This document shows positions 8,608 to 19,256 of a stretch of 64,000 bases of DNA, piece after piece. The stretch is from contig NZ_KB893381.1 in the NCBI RefSeq assembly GCF_000374045.1, positions 96,144 to 160,143 of the forward strand, in the 5' to 3' direction. Numbering within the stretch: position 1 is the stretch's first letter; the number at the start of each line of letters is the position of its first letter. The stretch comes from Segetibacter koreensis DSM 18137. GTDB taxonomy: Bacteria; Bacteroidota; Bacteroidia; Chitinophagales; Chitinophagaceae. The notes under the pieces were generated by a model. That model ran no database searches. It was not told the origin of the DNA and was given only the letters and a program-made list of their open reading frames with translations. Both the position numbers and the translations under genes were made by a program.

Positions 8608-8615
8608 TACCTTTG
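8608..8615 (+). promoter_or_regulatory. -7 promoter box TACCTTTG upstream of yidC
   Basis: Matches TAnnTTTG and lies 20 bases before the yidC ATG (8636), giving a leader of roughly 15 bases. No good -33 element at the expected spacing. Confidence 0.5.
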
Positions 8616-8635
8616 CCGCTCAATTTTTCTTTTAT

Positions 8636-10492
8636 ATGAAGACTGATAATAATACGGTCATTGGTTTTGTGTTGATAGGAATTCTTTTTATTGGTTATTT
8701 CTGGTTCTCAAACCGCCAGCAACAGGCTATTTTACAGGAAAGAAAACGAACTGAAGATTCACTAGCCCGGGTAAAAGCTTTAACAGCTCCCACGGTTAAC
8801 CCTGCAACAGTACAATTAGACTCTTTAAAAAGAGATTCTCTCAATAACATTGCTGCTGCCGGCAATTTTCAAAGTGCTGCAAACGGAAGCGAAAAACTTA
8901 CTGTAGTAGACAACGGACTAATTAAAATAACATTTACCAATAAAGGAGCGCAACCTAAAAGCGTTGAACTTAAAAATTATAAATCTTATGATAGTACGAA
9001 TGTAGTTATGGCTGGTTCTGCATTTGATAATCTTTCATATACTATCAATACATCAGCCAACCAATCTGCACCTACGAGTGGATTATATTTTAATTCCCCT
9101 GTGATCGCCAAACAGCCTGATGGCAGACAAATCATTAGTTATAACCTGCAGTCGGCCGATGGGCAAAGCATTACGCATCAGTTTATTGTTAAGCCAAATG
9201 ATTATATGATAGATTGGAATATCATTATGAATGGCGCTAACAGGCTTTTGACAGGTAATTCATTGAACATTAACTGGCAGGTTCAGGCACACAAGCAACA
9301 AAGCGACATCAAATACGAGCGAACCCAATCACGCCTATGCTATGTAGAAGATAATAGCTATGATTATAAAAACGCTGCAACAGGTACTGCCGAAACTTTT
9401 GAAAAACCTGTTAACTGGGTTTCTGTAAAACAACAATTTTTTAATGCTACCCTGGTTGCCAAAAATAATTTTAATTCCGGTGAAGTAACGGTTACAGCCC
9501 CCGATGATACAAGCCTGGTTGTGGAAAAAGCTATTGCCAATATGAAAATGCAACTTCCTGCAAGTGCATCCGCCACTGTTCCTCTGGCTTTATATTACGG
9601 ACCCAACGAATTTAATGTACTCAAAAAGTACAACCTGAAGATGGAAAACATCCGCGACCTTGGTTCGGGTATGTTTTCTTTTGTAAAATATATTAACAGG
9701 TTTATTATAATTCCCGTTTTTGATTTTTTTGCAAGCTTTATTGGAAATTATGGTTGGGTAATTGCTTTACTTACAATTTTTATACGGCTGGTAACTTCTC
9801 CGCTAACCTATACCAGTTATCTGAGCGGCGCTAAAATGAAAGTGCTTCGTCCCGAGTTAGATGCATTAAAAAAGAAATTTGGTGATGACCAGCAAGGATT
9901 TGCGATGCAACAAATGAAGTTGTTTAGAGAAGCAGGCGTTAATCCGTTAGGAGGATGTATACCGGCTATTCTGCAAATTCCTATCTTCTTTGCACTGTAC
10001 AGTTTTTTTAATTCTGAGATTTCGTTGCGCGGTCAGAGTTTCCTGTGGGCTAAAGATCTTTCTTCTTATGACGTCTTTGCAAAGCTTCCTTTTTCAATTC
10101 CTTTTGGGTTTGGCGACCACATTAGCCTATTTACTTTAACTGCTGTTATTACCAGTTTTCTTATTTCCATATACAACATGAGCATGACCCCTGACCAGGG
10201 AAACCCGGTAATGAAGTATATGCCTTATTTTTTCCCATTTATACTACTGTTTATATTCAACAAATTGCCATCGGCGCTGACATGGTATTATACAGTTTCT
10301 AATCTTATTACCTTAATTCTACAGTTTGTAATCCAGAACTACATTATCAATCATGATAAGATTTTGGTGAAAATTGAACAAACACGTAAAAAACCAAAGG
10401 TAAAATCAAAATGGCAGCAACGTTATGACCAGGTGATGGAGTCACAGAAAAAATTGCAGGATATAAAGCAGCGTACAGATAACAAGAGGTGA
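8636..10492 (+). CDS. yidC: Membrane protein insertase YidC
   Basis: 618 residues. An N-terminal membrane anchor (VIGFVLIGILFIGYFWF, residues 9-25) is followed by the large periplasmic beta-domain (about 90-330) and the conserved insertase core: IPVFDFFASFIGNYGWVIAL, LTSPLTYTSYLSGAKM-like helix, EAGVNPLGGCIPAILQIPIF and further helices up to about 590. It ends in a basic tail (RKKPKVKSKWQQRYDQV) that binds ribosomes. It inserts and folds inner-membrane proteins with or without the Sec translocon. The length is typical for the phylum. Confidence 0.97.
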   Translation: MKTDNNTVIGFVLIGILFIGYFWFSNRQQQAILQERKRTEDSLARVKALTAPTVNPATVQLDSLKRDSLNNIAAAGNFQSAANGSEKLTVVDNGLIKITFTNKGAQPKSVELKNYKSYDSTNVVMAGSAFDNLSYTINTSANQSAPTSGLYFNSPVIAKQPDGRQIISYNLQSADGQSITHQFIVKPNDYMIDWNIIMNGANRLLTGNSLNINWQVQAHKQQSDIKYERTQSRLCYVEDNSYDYKNAATGTAETFEKPVNWVSVKQQFFNATLVAKNNFNSGEVTVTAPDDTSLVVEKAIANMKMQLPASASATVPLALYYGPNEFNVLKKYNLKMENIRDLGSGMFSFVKYINRFIIIPVFDFFASFIGNYGWVIALLTIFIRLVTSPLTYTSYLSGAKMKVLRPELDALKKKFGDDQQGFAMQQMKLFREAGVNPLGGCIPAILQIPIFFALYSFFNSEISLRGQSFLWAKDLSSYDVFAKLPFSIPFGFGDHISLFTLTAVITSFLISIYNMSMTPDQGNPVMKYMPYFFPFILLFIFNKLPSALTWYYTVSNLITLILQFVIQNYIINHDKILVKIEQTRKKPKVKSKWQQRYDQVMESQKKLQDIKQRTDNKR

Positions 10493-10568
10493 GGGTAATA
10501 TTAGTTGAGGATTATTTTAGTTTCATCCTTTTGACTGTTCTTAATAGTTGTTGTCGATTAAAAAAGAT

Positions 10569-11207
10569 ATGAAAAAAATTTTTGCAGCACTTGTTATTAT
10601 TTTCTCGTGTTATCACAGCGTTTTTGCGCAGGGAACAAAAACAATATCAGATTGTACTGTCTATTTTAATGTTTCTATAGAGGATGCGAACGCAGATCCT
10701 CAAGTTATAAAATCAATGGCTGGAGCAACTAAAGTGCTATATATAAAAGGATCGAAAAGCAGAAGTGATTTAATAACTCCAGGCTTTAAGCAAACAACAT
10801 TAACAGACGCAAAAAGCGATACAACTGTTATATTGAGAGAACTTGGCAACACCAATTATATCTCTTACCTAAATAATAGTAAGAGAAAAGCGCAAAATAA
10901 AAAATATGAAGGGATTCAGTTCGCTAACACAAATGAAAAGAAAACTATCTTGGGCTACGAGTGCAAAAAGGTAATAGCCAAACTAACCGACGGATCTACA
11001 TTTAATGTTTATTATACTTCTTCCATTTCACCTTCTAACAAGGACTTTGAATATCAATTTAAAGACTTGCCGGGATTTGTGCTTGAATACGAATCAGAAT
11101 CTGTAGAAGGAAAAACGAAAGTAAAATATTCCGCCACTAAAATATCTGTAGAGCCTGTACCTATTGCAATGTTTGATCTGCCAAAAAGCGGATACCGGGT
11201 ACTATAA
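10569..11207 (+). CDS. Secreted GLPGLI/DUF4412-like protein
   Basis: 212 residues from the ATG at 10569 (a TTG seven codons upstream is unlikely because the signal peptide begins at MKKIFAALVIIFSC and ends near VFA-QG). Late in the protein, KKTILGYECKKVIAKLTDGS, a region like VYYTSSISPSNKDFEY and FKDLPGFVLEYE follow the order of the Bacteroidota GLPGLI-type exported proteins (G-Y-x-C, then Y-T, then LPG). The function of that family is unknown. It lies 76 bases after yidC and may be read through from it. Confidence 0.78.
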   Translation: MKKIFAALVIIFSCYHSVFAQGTKTISDCTVYFNVSIEDANADPQVIKSMAGATKVLYIKGSKSRSDLITPGFKQTTLTDAKSDTTVILRELGNTNYISYLNNSKRKAQNKKYEGIQFANTNEKKTILGYECKKVIAKLTDGSTFNVYYTSSISPSNKDFEYQFKDLPGFVLEYESESVEGKTKVKYSATKISVEPVPIAMFDLPKSGYRVL

Positions 11208-11225
11208 ATAATTGATTTTAACCAA

Positions 11226-11582
11226 TTATCTGAAAGCGGGAGGCATAGGAGTTTTGAACTTAGGAATAATAATTTTGTGGGAATAAGGATAAATATATGT
11301 GGTATTACCTTTCTCAAAACGCATCATTGAGATCATGGTAATATCCCCGTTTAGTTCTTTCTTTTGGCTTAAAAATCGGGTTCCTTTATATTCAAATCCT
11401 GCTCTTAAAGAGCAGTATGAAGTATTTCTATAGAAATTTCTATTAAAGTTCTTTAAAGAATATATACTACTTGACTTTTTCTCTGAGGTACCTGTAAAAG
11501 CCCCCATTGCTATATGTGTAACACTCACTAAAAGAAGTGCTATTATTACCTTTTTCACTTTTACCTTTTCCATAAACATCAC
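11226..11582 (-). CDS. Small secreted hypothetical protein
   Basis: 118 residues; three alternative ATGs lie within four codons, and MEKVKVKKVIIALLLVSVTH (from 11573) makes the best signal peptide, with cleavage near AMGAF. The mature part is about 85 residues, Ser/Asn/Lys-rich, with NTTYIYPYSHKIIIPKFKTP near the end. No family recognised. It converges on the GLPGLI-like gene with 18 bases between the stops. Confidence 0.6.
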   Translation of the reverse strand: MMFMEKVKVKKVIIALLLVSVTHIAMGAFTGTSEKKSSSIYSLKNFNRNFYRNTSYCSLRAGFEYKGTRFLSQKKELNGDITMISMMRFEKGNTTYIYPYSHKIIIPKFKTPMPPAFR

Positions 11583-11679
11583 TTTTACAAGACAAAGTTA
11601 AAATTTTTTTCCGAATATTTAACAACTATTTATTCATTATATAAAGACTATTAAAATTTAAAAAAGTTACAAAAGAAAA

Positions 11680-11710
11680 TTTGTTTTTTTTGTAAGGTAT
11701 CTTAACTTTC
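11680..11710 (+). promoter_or_regulatory. Promoter of the cytoplasmic TPR gene (TTTG, 19 bases, TAACTTTC)
   Basis: A -33 TTTG (11680-11683) is followed after exactly 19 bases by TAACTTTC (11703-11710), one mismatch from TAnnTTTG. The spacing is the phylum's optimum and the ATG follows at 11728. Confidence 0.6.
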
Positions 11711-11727
11711 ATAAATAGAAAGACAAA

Positions 11728-13158
11728 ATGGGCGAAAATTCATATAGAGAAGATAGAGAAGATCGGGAAGAATTGAGAGAACTGCTGCGGCAGTTCGAAA
11801 ATTTAAGGTCAGGAACTCAACATGACTTTTTGGAAGAAGAAGCATTTGAGCGAATTATAGACCATTTTGATGAAAAGGACGACCTGTTTAAAGCAATGGA
11901 AGCAGCAGATCTTGGTATAGAGCAGTTTCCGTTTTCATCGGTTTTAATGATAAAAAAAGCGGACTTATTACTTGCCGGAAGAAAATATTGGGCTGCCTTA
12001 GAAATTTTGGAAAAAGCCGAGTTGTTTGACAGTACTGATATCAACCTTTTTATTTTAAAAACAGATGCCTACCTGGCACTAGACCAGCAAAGCAAGGCGG
12101 TTGAACTTTTAGAAGCAGCCCTGCTTCAATTTGAAGGAGATGAACGGATAGAACTGTTATTTGAACTTGCGGATGTTTATGATGACTATGAAGAGTTTGA
12201 TAAAGTATTTGATTGCCTTAAATTGATATTGGAGGATGAGCCAAATAATGAGGAAGCCTTATATAAAATTTGCTTTTGGACAGATTTCACCGGGCGGAAT
12301 GAGGAAAGCATTCAAGTACATTTACAGATAATTGAAGAATTTCCCTATAATGAATTAGCATGGTTTAACCTTGGTGCTGCTTACCAGGGATTGAAACTGT
12401 ACGAAAAAGCGATAGATGCTTATTTGTACGCGGTAACAATAGATGAAAAGTTTGATTATGCTTATCGCAACATGGGCGATGCCTATCTGCGCTTGCGAAA
12501 ATTTAAAGAAGCCATAGAAGTACTGGAAAAGGTGCTTGAGCTAAGCCGGCCCGAAGATGTAATTTATGAAGCTATAGGACATTGCTACCATAAAATAGGA
12601 AATTTTGCGCAAGCACGTTTCAATTACAGAAAAGCTTCGCATTTAAATCCTGAGGATAGTAAGTTGTATTACAAAATGGCACTAACCTACATAAACGAAG
12701 AACAATGGGACAGTGCAGTAAAACAACTGGATAGTGCCATGCGCATCCATCGCACTTTACCTGAATATAATCTTGCTATGGGCGAGTGCAAAATGCAGCT
12801 CAAACAATTTAAAGAAGCAATTTTGTATTTTGGAAATGTTGTCAGATCTCGCCCAAAAAGTGTAGCCGGCTGGGAAGCTTTAATACGCTGCCTTTTTAAA
12901 GCAGAGTTTTACGAAGAAGCATTGGAACAATGTGTTGCTGCATTAAAGATAACCGAGGGCAAGACTTTATTTATCTACTACTTCAGTGCATGCCTATTTG
13001 CATTAAAGAAAACAAAAGAAGGAATTTTGCAGCTTGAAAAAGCAATGGAGTTTTCTCCGCGACAGGTTAAAAAGCTTATTGACCTGCATCCCGCCATATT
13101 ACAGAATCAGCAGGTCGTTGACCTTATTGCCAGGTATAAAAAAGCTAAAAGACACTAA
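11728..13158 (+). CDS. Cytoplasmic tetratricopeptide-repeat protein
   Basis: 476 residues, no signal peptide, acidic N-terminus (MGENSYREDREDREELREL). About ten TPR units follow, such as AWFNLGAAYQGLKLYEKAID, AYRNMGDAYLRLRKFKEAIE and LYYKMALTYINEEQWDSAVK. TPR arrays bind other proteins; the partner cannot be read from the sequence. The conserved length and single-copy context next to efp suggest a housekeeping adaptor. It differs from the 2732-4450 TPR protein, which is exported. Confidence 0.9.
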   Translation: MGENSYREDREDREELRELLRQFENLRSGTQHDFLEEEAFERIIDHFDEKDDLFKAMEAADLGIEQFPFSSVLMIKKADLLLAGRKYWAALEILEKAELFDSTDINLFILKTDAYLALDQQSKAVELLEAALLQFEGDERIELLFELADVYDDYEEFDKVFDCLKLILEDEPNNEEALYKICFWTDFTGRNEESIQVHLQIIEEFPYNELAWFNLGAAYQGLKLYEKAIDAYLYAVTIDEKFDYAYRNMGDAYLRLRKFKEAIEVLEKVLELSRPEDVIYEAIGHCYHKIGNFAQARFNYRKASHLNPEDSKLYYKMALTYINEEQWDSAVKQLDSAMRIHRTLPEYNLAMGECKMQLKQFKEAILYFGNVVRSRPKSVAGWEALIRCLFKAEFYEEALEQCVAALKITEGKTLFIYYFSACLFALKKTKEGILQLEKAMEFSPRQVKKLIDLHPAILQNQQVVDLIARYKKAKRH

Positions 13159-13323
13159 AAAGCTTCAAATGGAATTAAATTCCAACAACTACTATTGTGA
13201 AAAATGGCAATCTATGAGTCTGCTGTAATTGTTATGTAGTACATCATTGCAATTTGAAATGCTTCTCCTACTTTTGCGACTCTTAAAAAGTTTTGAAGAA
13301 ATATTTGATTAAATTTATTTTTT

Positions 13324-13890
13324 ATGGCAACAACCGCTGATATCAGTCGTGGAATGATTTTGAAATTAGATAACAGTTTATATACTGTAATAGAATTTGG
13401 ACAGAACAAAACGGCTCGTGCAGCAGCAAAATTCTGGGCAAAATTAAAAGGGGTAGATAATAACCGTAGCATTGAGCATACATGGAATAGTGGAGATACA
13501 GTCTTCCCGGTGAGAGTTGAGAAAAAGCCCTACCAATTTTTGTATAAAGATGAAAGTGGCTACAATTTTATGGATAACGAAACTTTTGAGCAACTTTCTC
13601 TGGCAGAAACAATGATCGATGCTCCCCAATTTTTAAAAGATGGACAGGAAGTTTCAGTATTGATCAATACTGAAACTGATCAACCTATGAGTGTGGAGCT
13701 TCCAGATAAAATAGTGATGCAGGTAACATACAGCGAACCAGGGGTTAGAGGTGATACAGCTACCAGGACTTTAAAACCTGCTACTGTAGAAAGCGGCGCT
13801 ACTGTTATGGTACCGTTGTTTGTAAATGAAGGTGAACTGATACGAATAAATACAAAAAGCGGCGAATACGTTGAAAGGGTTAAAGAATAA
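13324..13890 (+). CDS. efp: Elongation factor P with a non-canonical modification loop
   Basis: 188 residues with all three EF-P beta-barrel domains. The C-terminal signature is clear: VTYSEPGVRGDTATRTLKPA, then VPLFVNEGELIRINTKSGEY. EF-P enters the ribosomal E site and relieves stalling at polyproline. The odd feature is the domain I loop: where most EF-Ps have PGKGxA with a modifiable Lys (or Arg), this protein has FGQNKTARAAAKFWAKL (residues 25-41), about two residues longer and without PGKG. Lys29 or Arg32 would be near the tip. Length otherwise normal; a strong terminator follows. Confidence 0.95.
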   Translation: MATTADISRGMILKLDNSLYTVIEFGQNKTARAAAKFWAKLKGVDNNRSIEHTWNSGDTVFPVRVEKKPYQFLYKDESGYNFMDNETFEQLSLAETMIDAPQFLKDGQEVSVLINTETDQPMSVELPDKIVMQVTYSEPGVRGDTATRTLKPATVESGATVMVPLFVNEGELIRINTKSGEYVERVKE

Positions 13891-13905
13891 GATCGATTTA
13901 TCTTG

Positions 13906-13946
13906 ATAATTAAAAAAGCAACTTATTCAGTTGCTTTTTTAATTAT
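13906..13946. terminator. Bidirectional terminator between efp and pyrG
   Basis: Perfect 17-bp inverted repeat (13906-13922 with 13930-13946, core AAAAAAGCAAC / GTTGCTTTTTT) around a 7-base loop, with A- and T-runs on both arms. It serves the converging efp and pyrG transcripts. Confidence 0.93.
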
Positions 13947-13963
13947 CTACTACTACTTGTACT

Positions 13964-15981
<2,018 letters not shown>

Positions 15982-16860
15982 ATGAAAAGTTTTCTTTTAC
16001 TTACTATAGGAGCTTTAATAACTGCAGCACTACTCAGCTATACTTTAAAATCTGACATTAAACCATCTACAATTAAAGCCCGGAATTATGCTCATTGTTA
16101 TTCCGATGTAAGAGAAATAGCCCGGCTTGAAGCAGCAACCAAAGAATTTGCAGCTCTACATGAAAATCCGTTTGATTTTAAGCTACAGGATGCGAAAGGC
16201 ACAACTGTTTCCTTTACCACTCCTGATGGGCAAAAAGCGTCCGGATATGAAATAAAAGATGAAAAAAACACAAAAAACTATCTTTTTGTAATACACGAGT
16301 GGTACGGATTAAATGATTACATAAAGCAGGAAAGTGATATTTTAAGCAATGAATTGGATAATGTGAATGTTATTGCTCTTGATCTGTACGACGGCAAAGT
16401 TGCCTCTACTGCAGATAGTGCAATGAAATATGTATCTGAGGCAAAAAGCGACCGGCTCGAAAACATAATTAAAGGAGCAATAGAGTATGCAGGAAAAGAT
16501 GCAAAAATTTACACCGTTGGCTGGTGTTTTGGCGGCATGTGGAGTTTGCAGGCCGCTATATTAGCAGGGAAACAAGGTGCAGGATGTGTTATGTATTATG
16601 GAAGACCCGAAACAAATATTGAAAAACTAAAACAGTTAAATACAGATGTAATAGGATTTTTTGGAAATCTCGATAAGAGCATAACACCCGAAAAAGTTTC
16701 AGAATTTGAAAGTAACATGAAAGCTGCCGGAAAAAAACTTACTGTTTACCGCTATGAGGCGGGCCACGGCTTCGCAAATCCCAGTAACCCGAGTTTTAAT
16801 AAAGAAGCCAAAGAAGATGCACATAAAAAGACAATAGAATACTTAAAGGAAAGAATTTAA
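15982..16860 (+). CDS. Exported dienelactone hydrolase family protein
   Basis: 292 residues. An N-terminal hydrophobic segment (FLLLTIGALITAALLSYTL) is a signal peptide or anchor. The alpha/beta-hydrolase part has the DLH catalytic triad: nucleophile Cys in VGWCFGGMWS, Asp in FFGNLDKSITPE, His in YEAGHGF; VIHEWYGLND carries the conserved Glu. The family hydrolyses dienelactones or other esters; the substrate here is unknown. Its last four bases overlap the stop of the converging isomerase gene (16857). Confidence 0.9.
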   Translation: MKSFLLLTIGALITAALLSYTLKSDIKPSTIKARNYAHCYSDVREIARLEAATKEFAALHENPFDFKLQDAKGTTVSFTTPDGQKASGYEIKDEKNTKNYLFVIHEWYGLNDYIKQESDILSNELDNVNVIALDLYDGKVASTADSAMKYVSEAKSDRLENIIKGAIEYAGKDAKIYTVGWCFGGMWSLQAAILAGKQGAGCVMYYGRPETNIEKLKQLNTDVIGFFGNLDKSITPEKVSEFESNMKAAGKKLTVYRYEAGHGFANPSNPSFNKEAKEDAHKKTIEYLKERI

Positions 16861-17705
16861 CTCACAGCTGCAAGTACACCTCTAAAGAATCCTATCGACT
16901 CAGCAATGCCAGGTAAAGGATCTGTCATGTCTTTTTCAAATTCAATACTACAAACGCCTTTGTAATTAATCTTATATAAAACTTTAACCAGCGCCTCGAA
17001 ATCAATAACACCTCTACCTATTTCAATTGCTTTAGCATCCTTAAATGCGCCGGTTACATCTTTTATATGTAAATCAAAGAGTCTGTCTTTGTAATCATTT
17101 ATTGCATCTTCCAAATTGGCTCCGGCCCGGGTTGCGTGACCAATATCCAGGCAAAGGCCCATGCGCTGATCCCTGTTCTTTATGTGCTCGTATACGTTTT
17201 GAGGTCCGGGATAAAGCTTGTCTTCAGGACCGTGATTATGTATAGCTATTTTTATATTCATAGCTTTTACTTTTTGTTCTGTATAATCGAGTAAGTCATA
17301 AGTAGGTACGCCTACTATCATATCGACCGCTACTTTTTTAGCATAATCAAAAGCAACGTCTACTTCCTGCTTTGTCTTCATGTAAATAACGCCCGCAGTG
17401 TATATTTTTATATTTGCCTCTTTAAACTTCGAAAGAACTTCTTTGATCTGTTCGTCGTTGCTGTTTAAAGGCAATTGCATATCTTTTATAGATAAAAAAC
17501 GGACGTCTAATCTATTCATCATTGCAATAGCTTTATCCACATCAAATTTTGCAAATGTGTAGCCGGCTATCCCTACTGGCAAACGCGCCTCGGTTTTGAA
17601 AGTTTCCATTGCAGAAACAGCAGCCTGCCCAATAAAAGGTGTACTTGCTGCCCCTGCCATTCCTAATGCCGCTTTCTGAATAAAGTTTCTTCTTGAATTT
17701 TTCAT
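16857..17705 (-). CDS. Tat-exported sugar phosphate isomerase/epimerase-like protein
   Basis: 282 residues from the ATG at 17705; the reading can be extended 16 codons upstream but the twin-arginine signal (NSRRNFIQKAALGMAGAAST) starts at MKNSRRNF. The rest is a TIM barrel of the xylose isomerase-like/AP endonuclease 2 family with metal ligands visible in IAIHNHGPED, LCLDIGHATRAG, LHIKDVTG and CSIEFEKD. Last gene of the operon starting at 21294. With the DUF1080 hydrolase and two oxidoreductases upstream it fits periplasmic handling of 3-keto sugars; the substrate is inferred, not shown. Confidence 0.9.
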   Translation of the reverse strand: MKNSRRNFIQKAALGMAGAASTPFIGQAAVSAMETFKTEARLPVGIAGYTFAKFDVDKAIAMMNRLDVRFLSIKDMQLPLNSNDEQIKEVLSKFKEANIKIYTAGVIYMKTKQEVDVAFDYAKKVAVDMIVGVPTYDLLDYTEQKVKAMNIKIAIHNHGPEDKLYPGPQNVYEHIKNRDQRMGLCLDIGHATRAGANLEDAINDYKDRLFDLHIKDVTGAFKDAKAIEIGRGVIDFEALVKVLYKINYKGVCSIEFEKDMTDPLPGIAESIGFFRGVLAAVS

Positions 17706-17797
17706 ATTGTTCCGTATCTGGTTACCAATGAATAAAAACGAATAATATCGCAATCGATGTTTTGAATACTTAAAACCTTTTCTCTAAATCTTTATTG

Positions 17798-19198
17798 TTA
17801 TTTATTTGCCATTTCCAAAGCTTTAGTAGAAGTGTAATATTTCGAAATCATGTTCGGCACTTCCCACGATGGCAATCTTTTTTCTTTTAAATACTGCAAA
17901 TAACGCAACATTACCTGTCCAAAATGTGCTTCGTGTCCTACTTTATATTTTTGAGGAATAATAACTTTCCAACCTTGAGCATTTTTTTCTAAGTCAACTC
18001 CCGGGTAGGTGCTGTTTAGTTTTTGAACAGCCCTTTTCAATTCTAACGCATATTCACTGCCCTGTTTTTGACTTGTAGGAATAATATAAAGCGCAGGCTG
18101 GAAACCATCTTCTTTTCCCTGCCTTATTTCGAGCGTAGCCTTTGAACCCCTGAGCCTGGAATAATGGGTGTCCCCGCCATCTTCTGCTTTATAATCCCAC
18201 CGCGCAGTTATTTTAACATGTATATTTTTAAGGGTATAATTTATCTCACCATTAGCATGCGTTTGCAGTACTGTGTCATCTTTTACATATTGTTTTAAAA
18301 AGCCGGGAAAAGAATTTTCTTTGGTTATTAATGCATACTGCGAAAGGGTAAGAGGTGTTGTCCAAGTCTTTGAAGAAAGAATTTTAATATCTTTTTTATA
18401 ATCTATTATTTGCTCCGGAAAACATTCCCATTGTGCAAGGTCTATTAAATGTGTGCCTACATCAGTTATTACATCTCCTTGCTGCAACGGATCAAAAAAC
18501 CAATCAGGTCGTGTAAGGGCTTTTCCTGAAACATATTTATAAAAATAGTGAACACTTTCGAGAGTGACCGCCGGGTCGTTGACGGTACCTTTTTCCAACT
18601 CTCCAAAAACTCCGGGTAAATGCGATAACTCTTTTTGAAGGATGTTGGTTATTTCTGACCTTTCAGTCATGATATCATATAATAGCAGTTTCTTCTTAGC
18701 AGCCTCAACAAACGATTGTTGCAATGTATTAAAATCAGCATAATTAATGGCCATCGGCTTATCACCCAACACATTTATACCGGCATCAATTGACTTTTTG
18801 ATATATTCTGTTTTGCGGCGGTTATTGCCTGCTATTATCACTACATTCCCTTTCTTTTCTGTTAGCATTTTATCTAAGTAATCGTCTCCCTTGTAAACTT
18901 GTTCAACCCAATGCGTCGGGTTTTCTTTTCTTTCGTTATACTGTTTTATCAGATCTAGATGAGCCTGCAACTCTGGCCCGTCTGGCGCATATACATTTAC
19001 AACAGAATCGATACCAGGGTACATTTCCTTTTGAACAAGGGCTGCGTGAAAATGGCCCGGATCTATGGTGATTAATTTTACAATAGCACCATCTTCCAAG
19101 TTCTTTCTCCCTGTACTGTTAAGGGACTGGCTACTCGCTAAGGAAATGGACATTATTGAATATAAAAACAGTGTGACAGCATAGGTTATTCCTTTCAT
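17798..19198 (-). CDS. Sec-exported Gfo/Idh/MocA-type oxidoreductase
   Basis: 466 residues. Signal peptide MKGITYAVTLFLYSIMSISL with cleavage near ASS. The Rossmann-like N-terminal half has IDPGHFHAALVQK in place of a standard glycine loop, VVIIAGNNRRK and the catalytic-loop equivalent GDKPMAINYADF (EKP in most relatives). Its C-terminal half resembles the putative oxidoreductase C-terminal domain often fused in Bacteroidota. Expected to oxidise or reduce a sugar hydroxyl with a bound nicotinamide cofactor. Third gene of the operon, 58 bases after its paralogue. The atypical cofactor loop makes activity less certain. Confidence 0.87.
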   Translation of the reverse strand: MKGITYAVTLFLYSIMSISLASSQSLNSTGRKNLEDGAIVKLITIDPGHFHAALVQKEMYPGIDSVVNVYAPDGPELQAHLDLIKQYNERKENPTHWVEQVYKGDDYLDKMLTEKKGNVVIIAGNNRRKTEYIKKSIDAGINVLGDKPMAINYADFNTLQQSFVEAAKKKLLLYDIMTERSEITNILQKELSHLPGVFGELEKGTVNDPAVTLESVHYFYKYVSGKALTRPDWFFDPLQQGDVITDVGTHLIDLAQWECFPEQIIDYKKDIKILSSKTWTTPLTLSQYALITKENSFPGFLKQYVKDDTVLQTHANGEINYTLKNIHVKITARWDYKAEDGGDTHYSRLRGSKATLEIRQGKEDGFQPALYIIPTSQKQGSEYALELKRAVQKLNSTYPGVDLEKNAQGWKVIIPQKYKVGHEAHFGQVMLRYLQYLKEKRLPSWEVPNMISKYYTSTKALEMANK

Positions 19199-19256
19199 TA
19201 CTCCTTTACTTAAATGTGAGGTTGAAAAACATTATAAATAGCTCCGTAAATTATTA

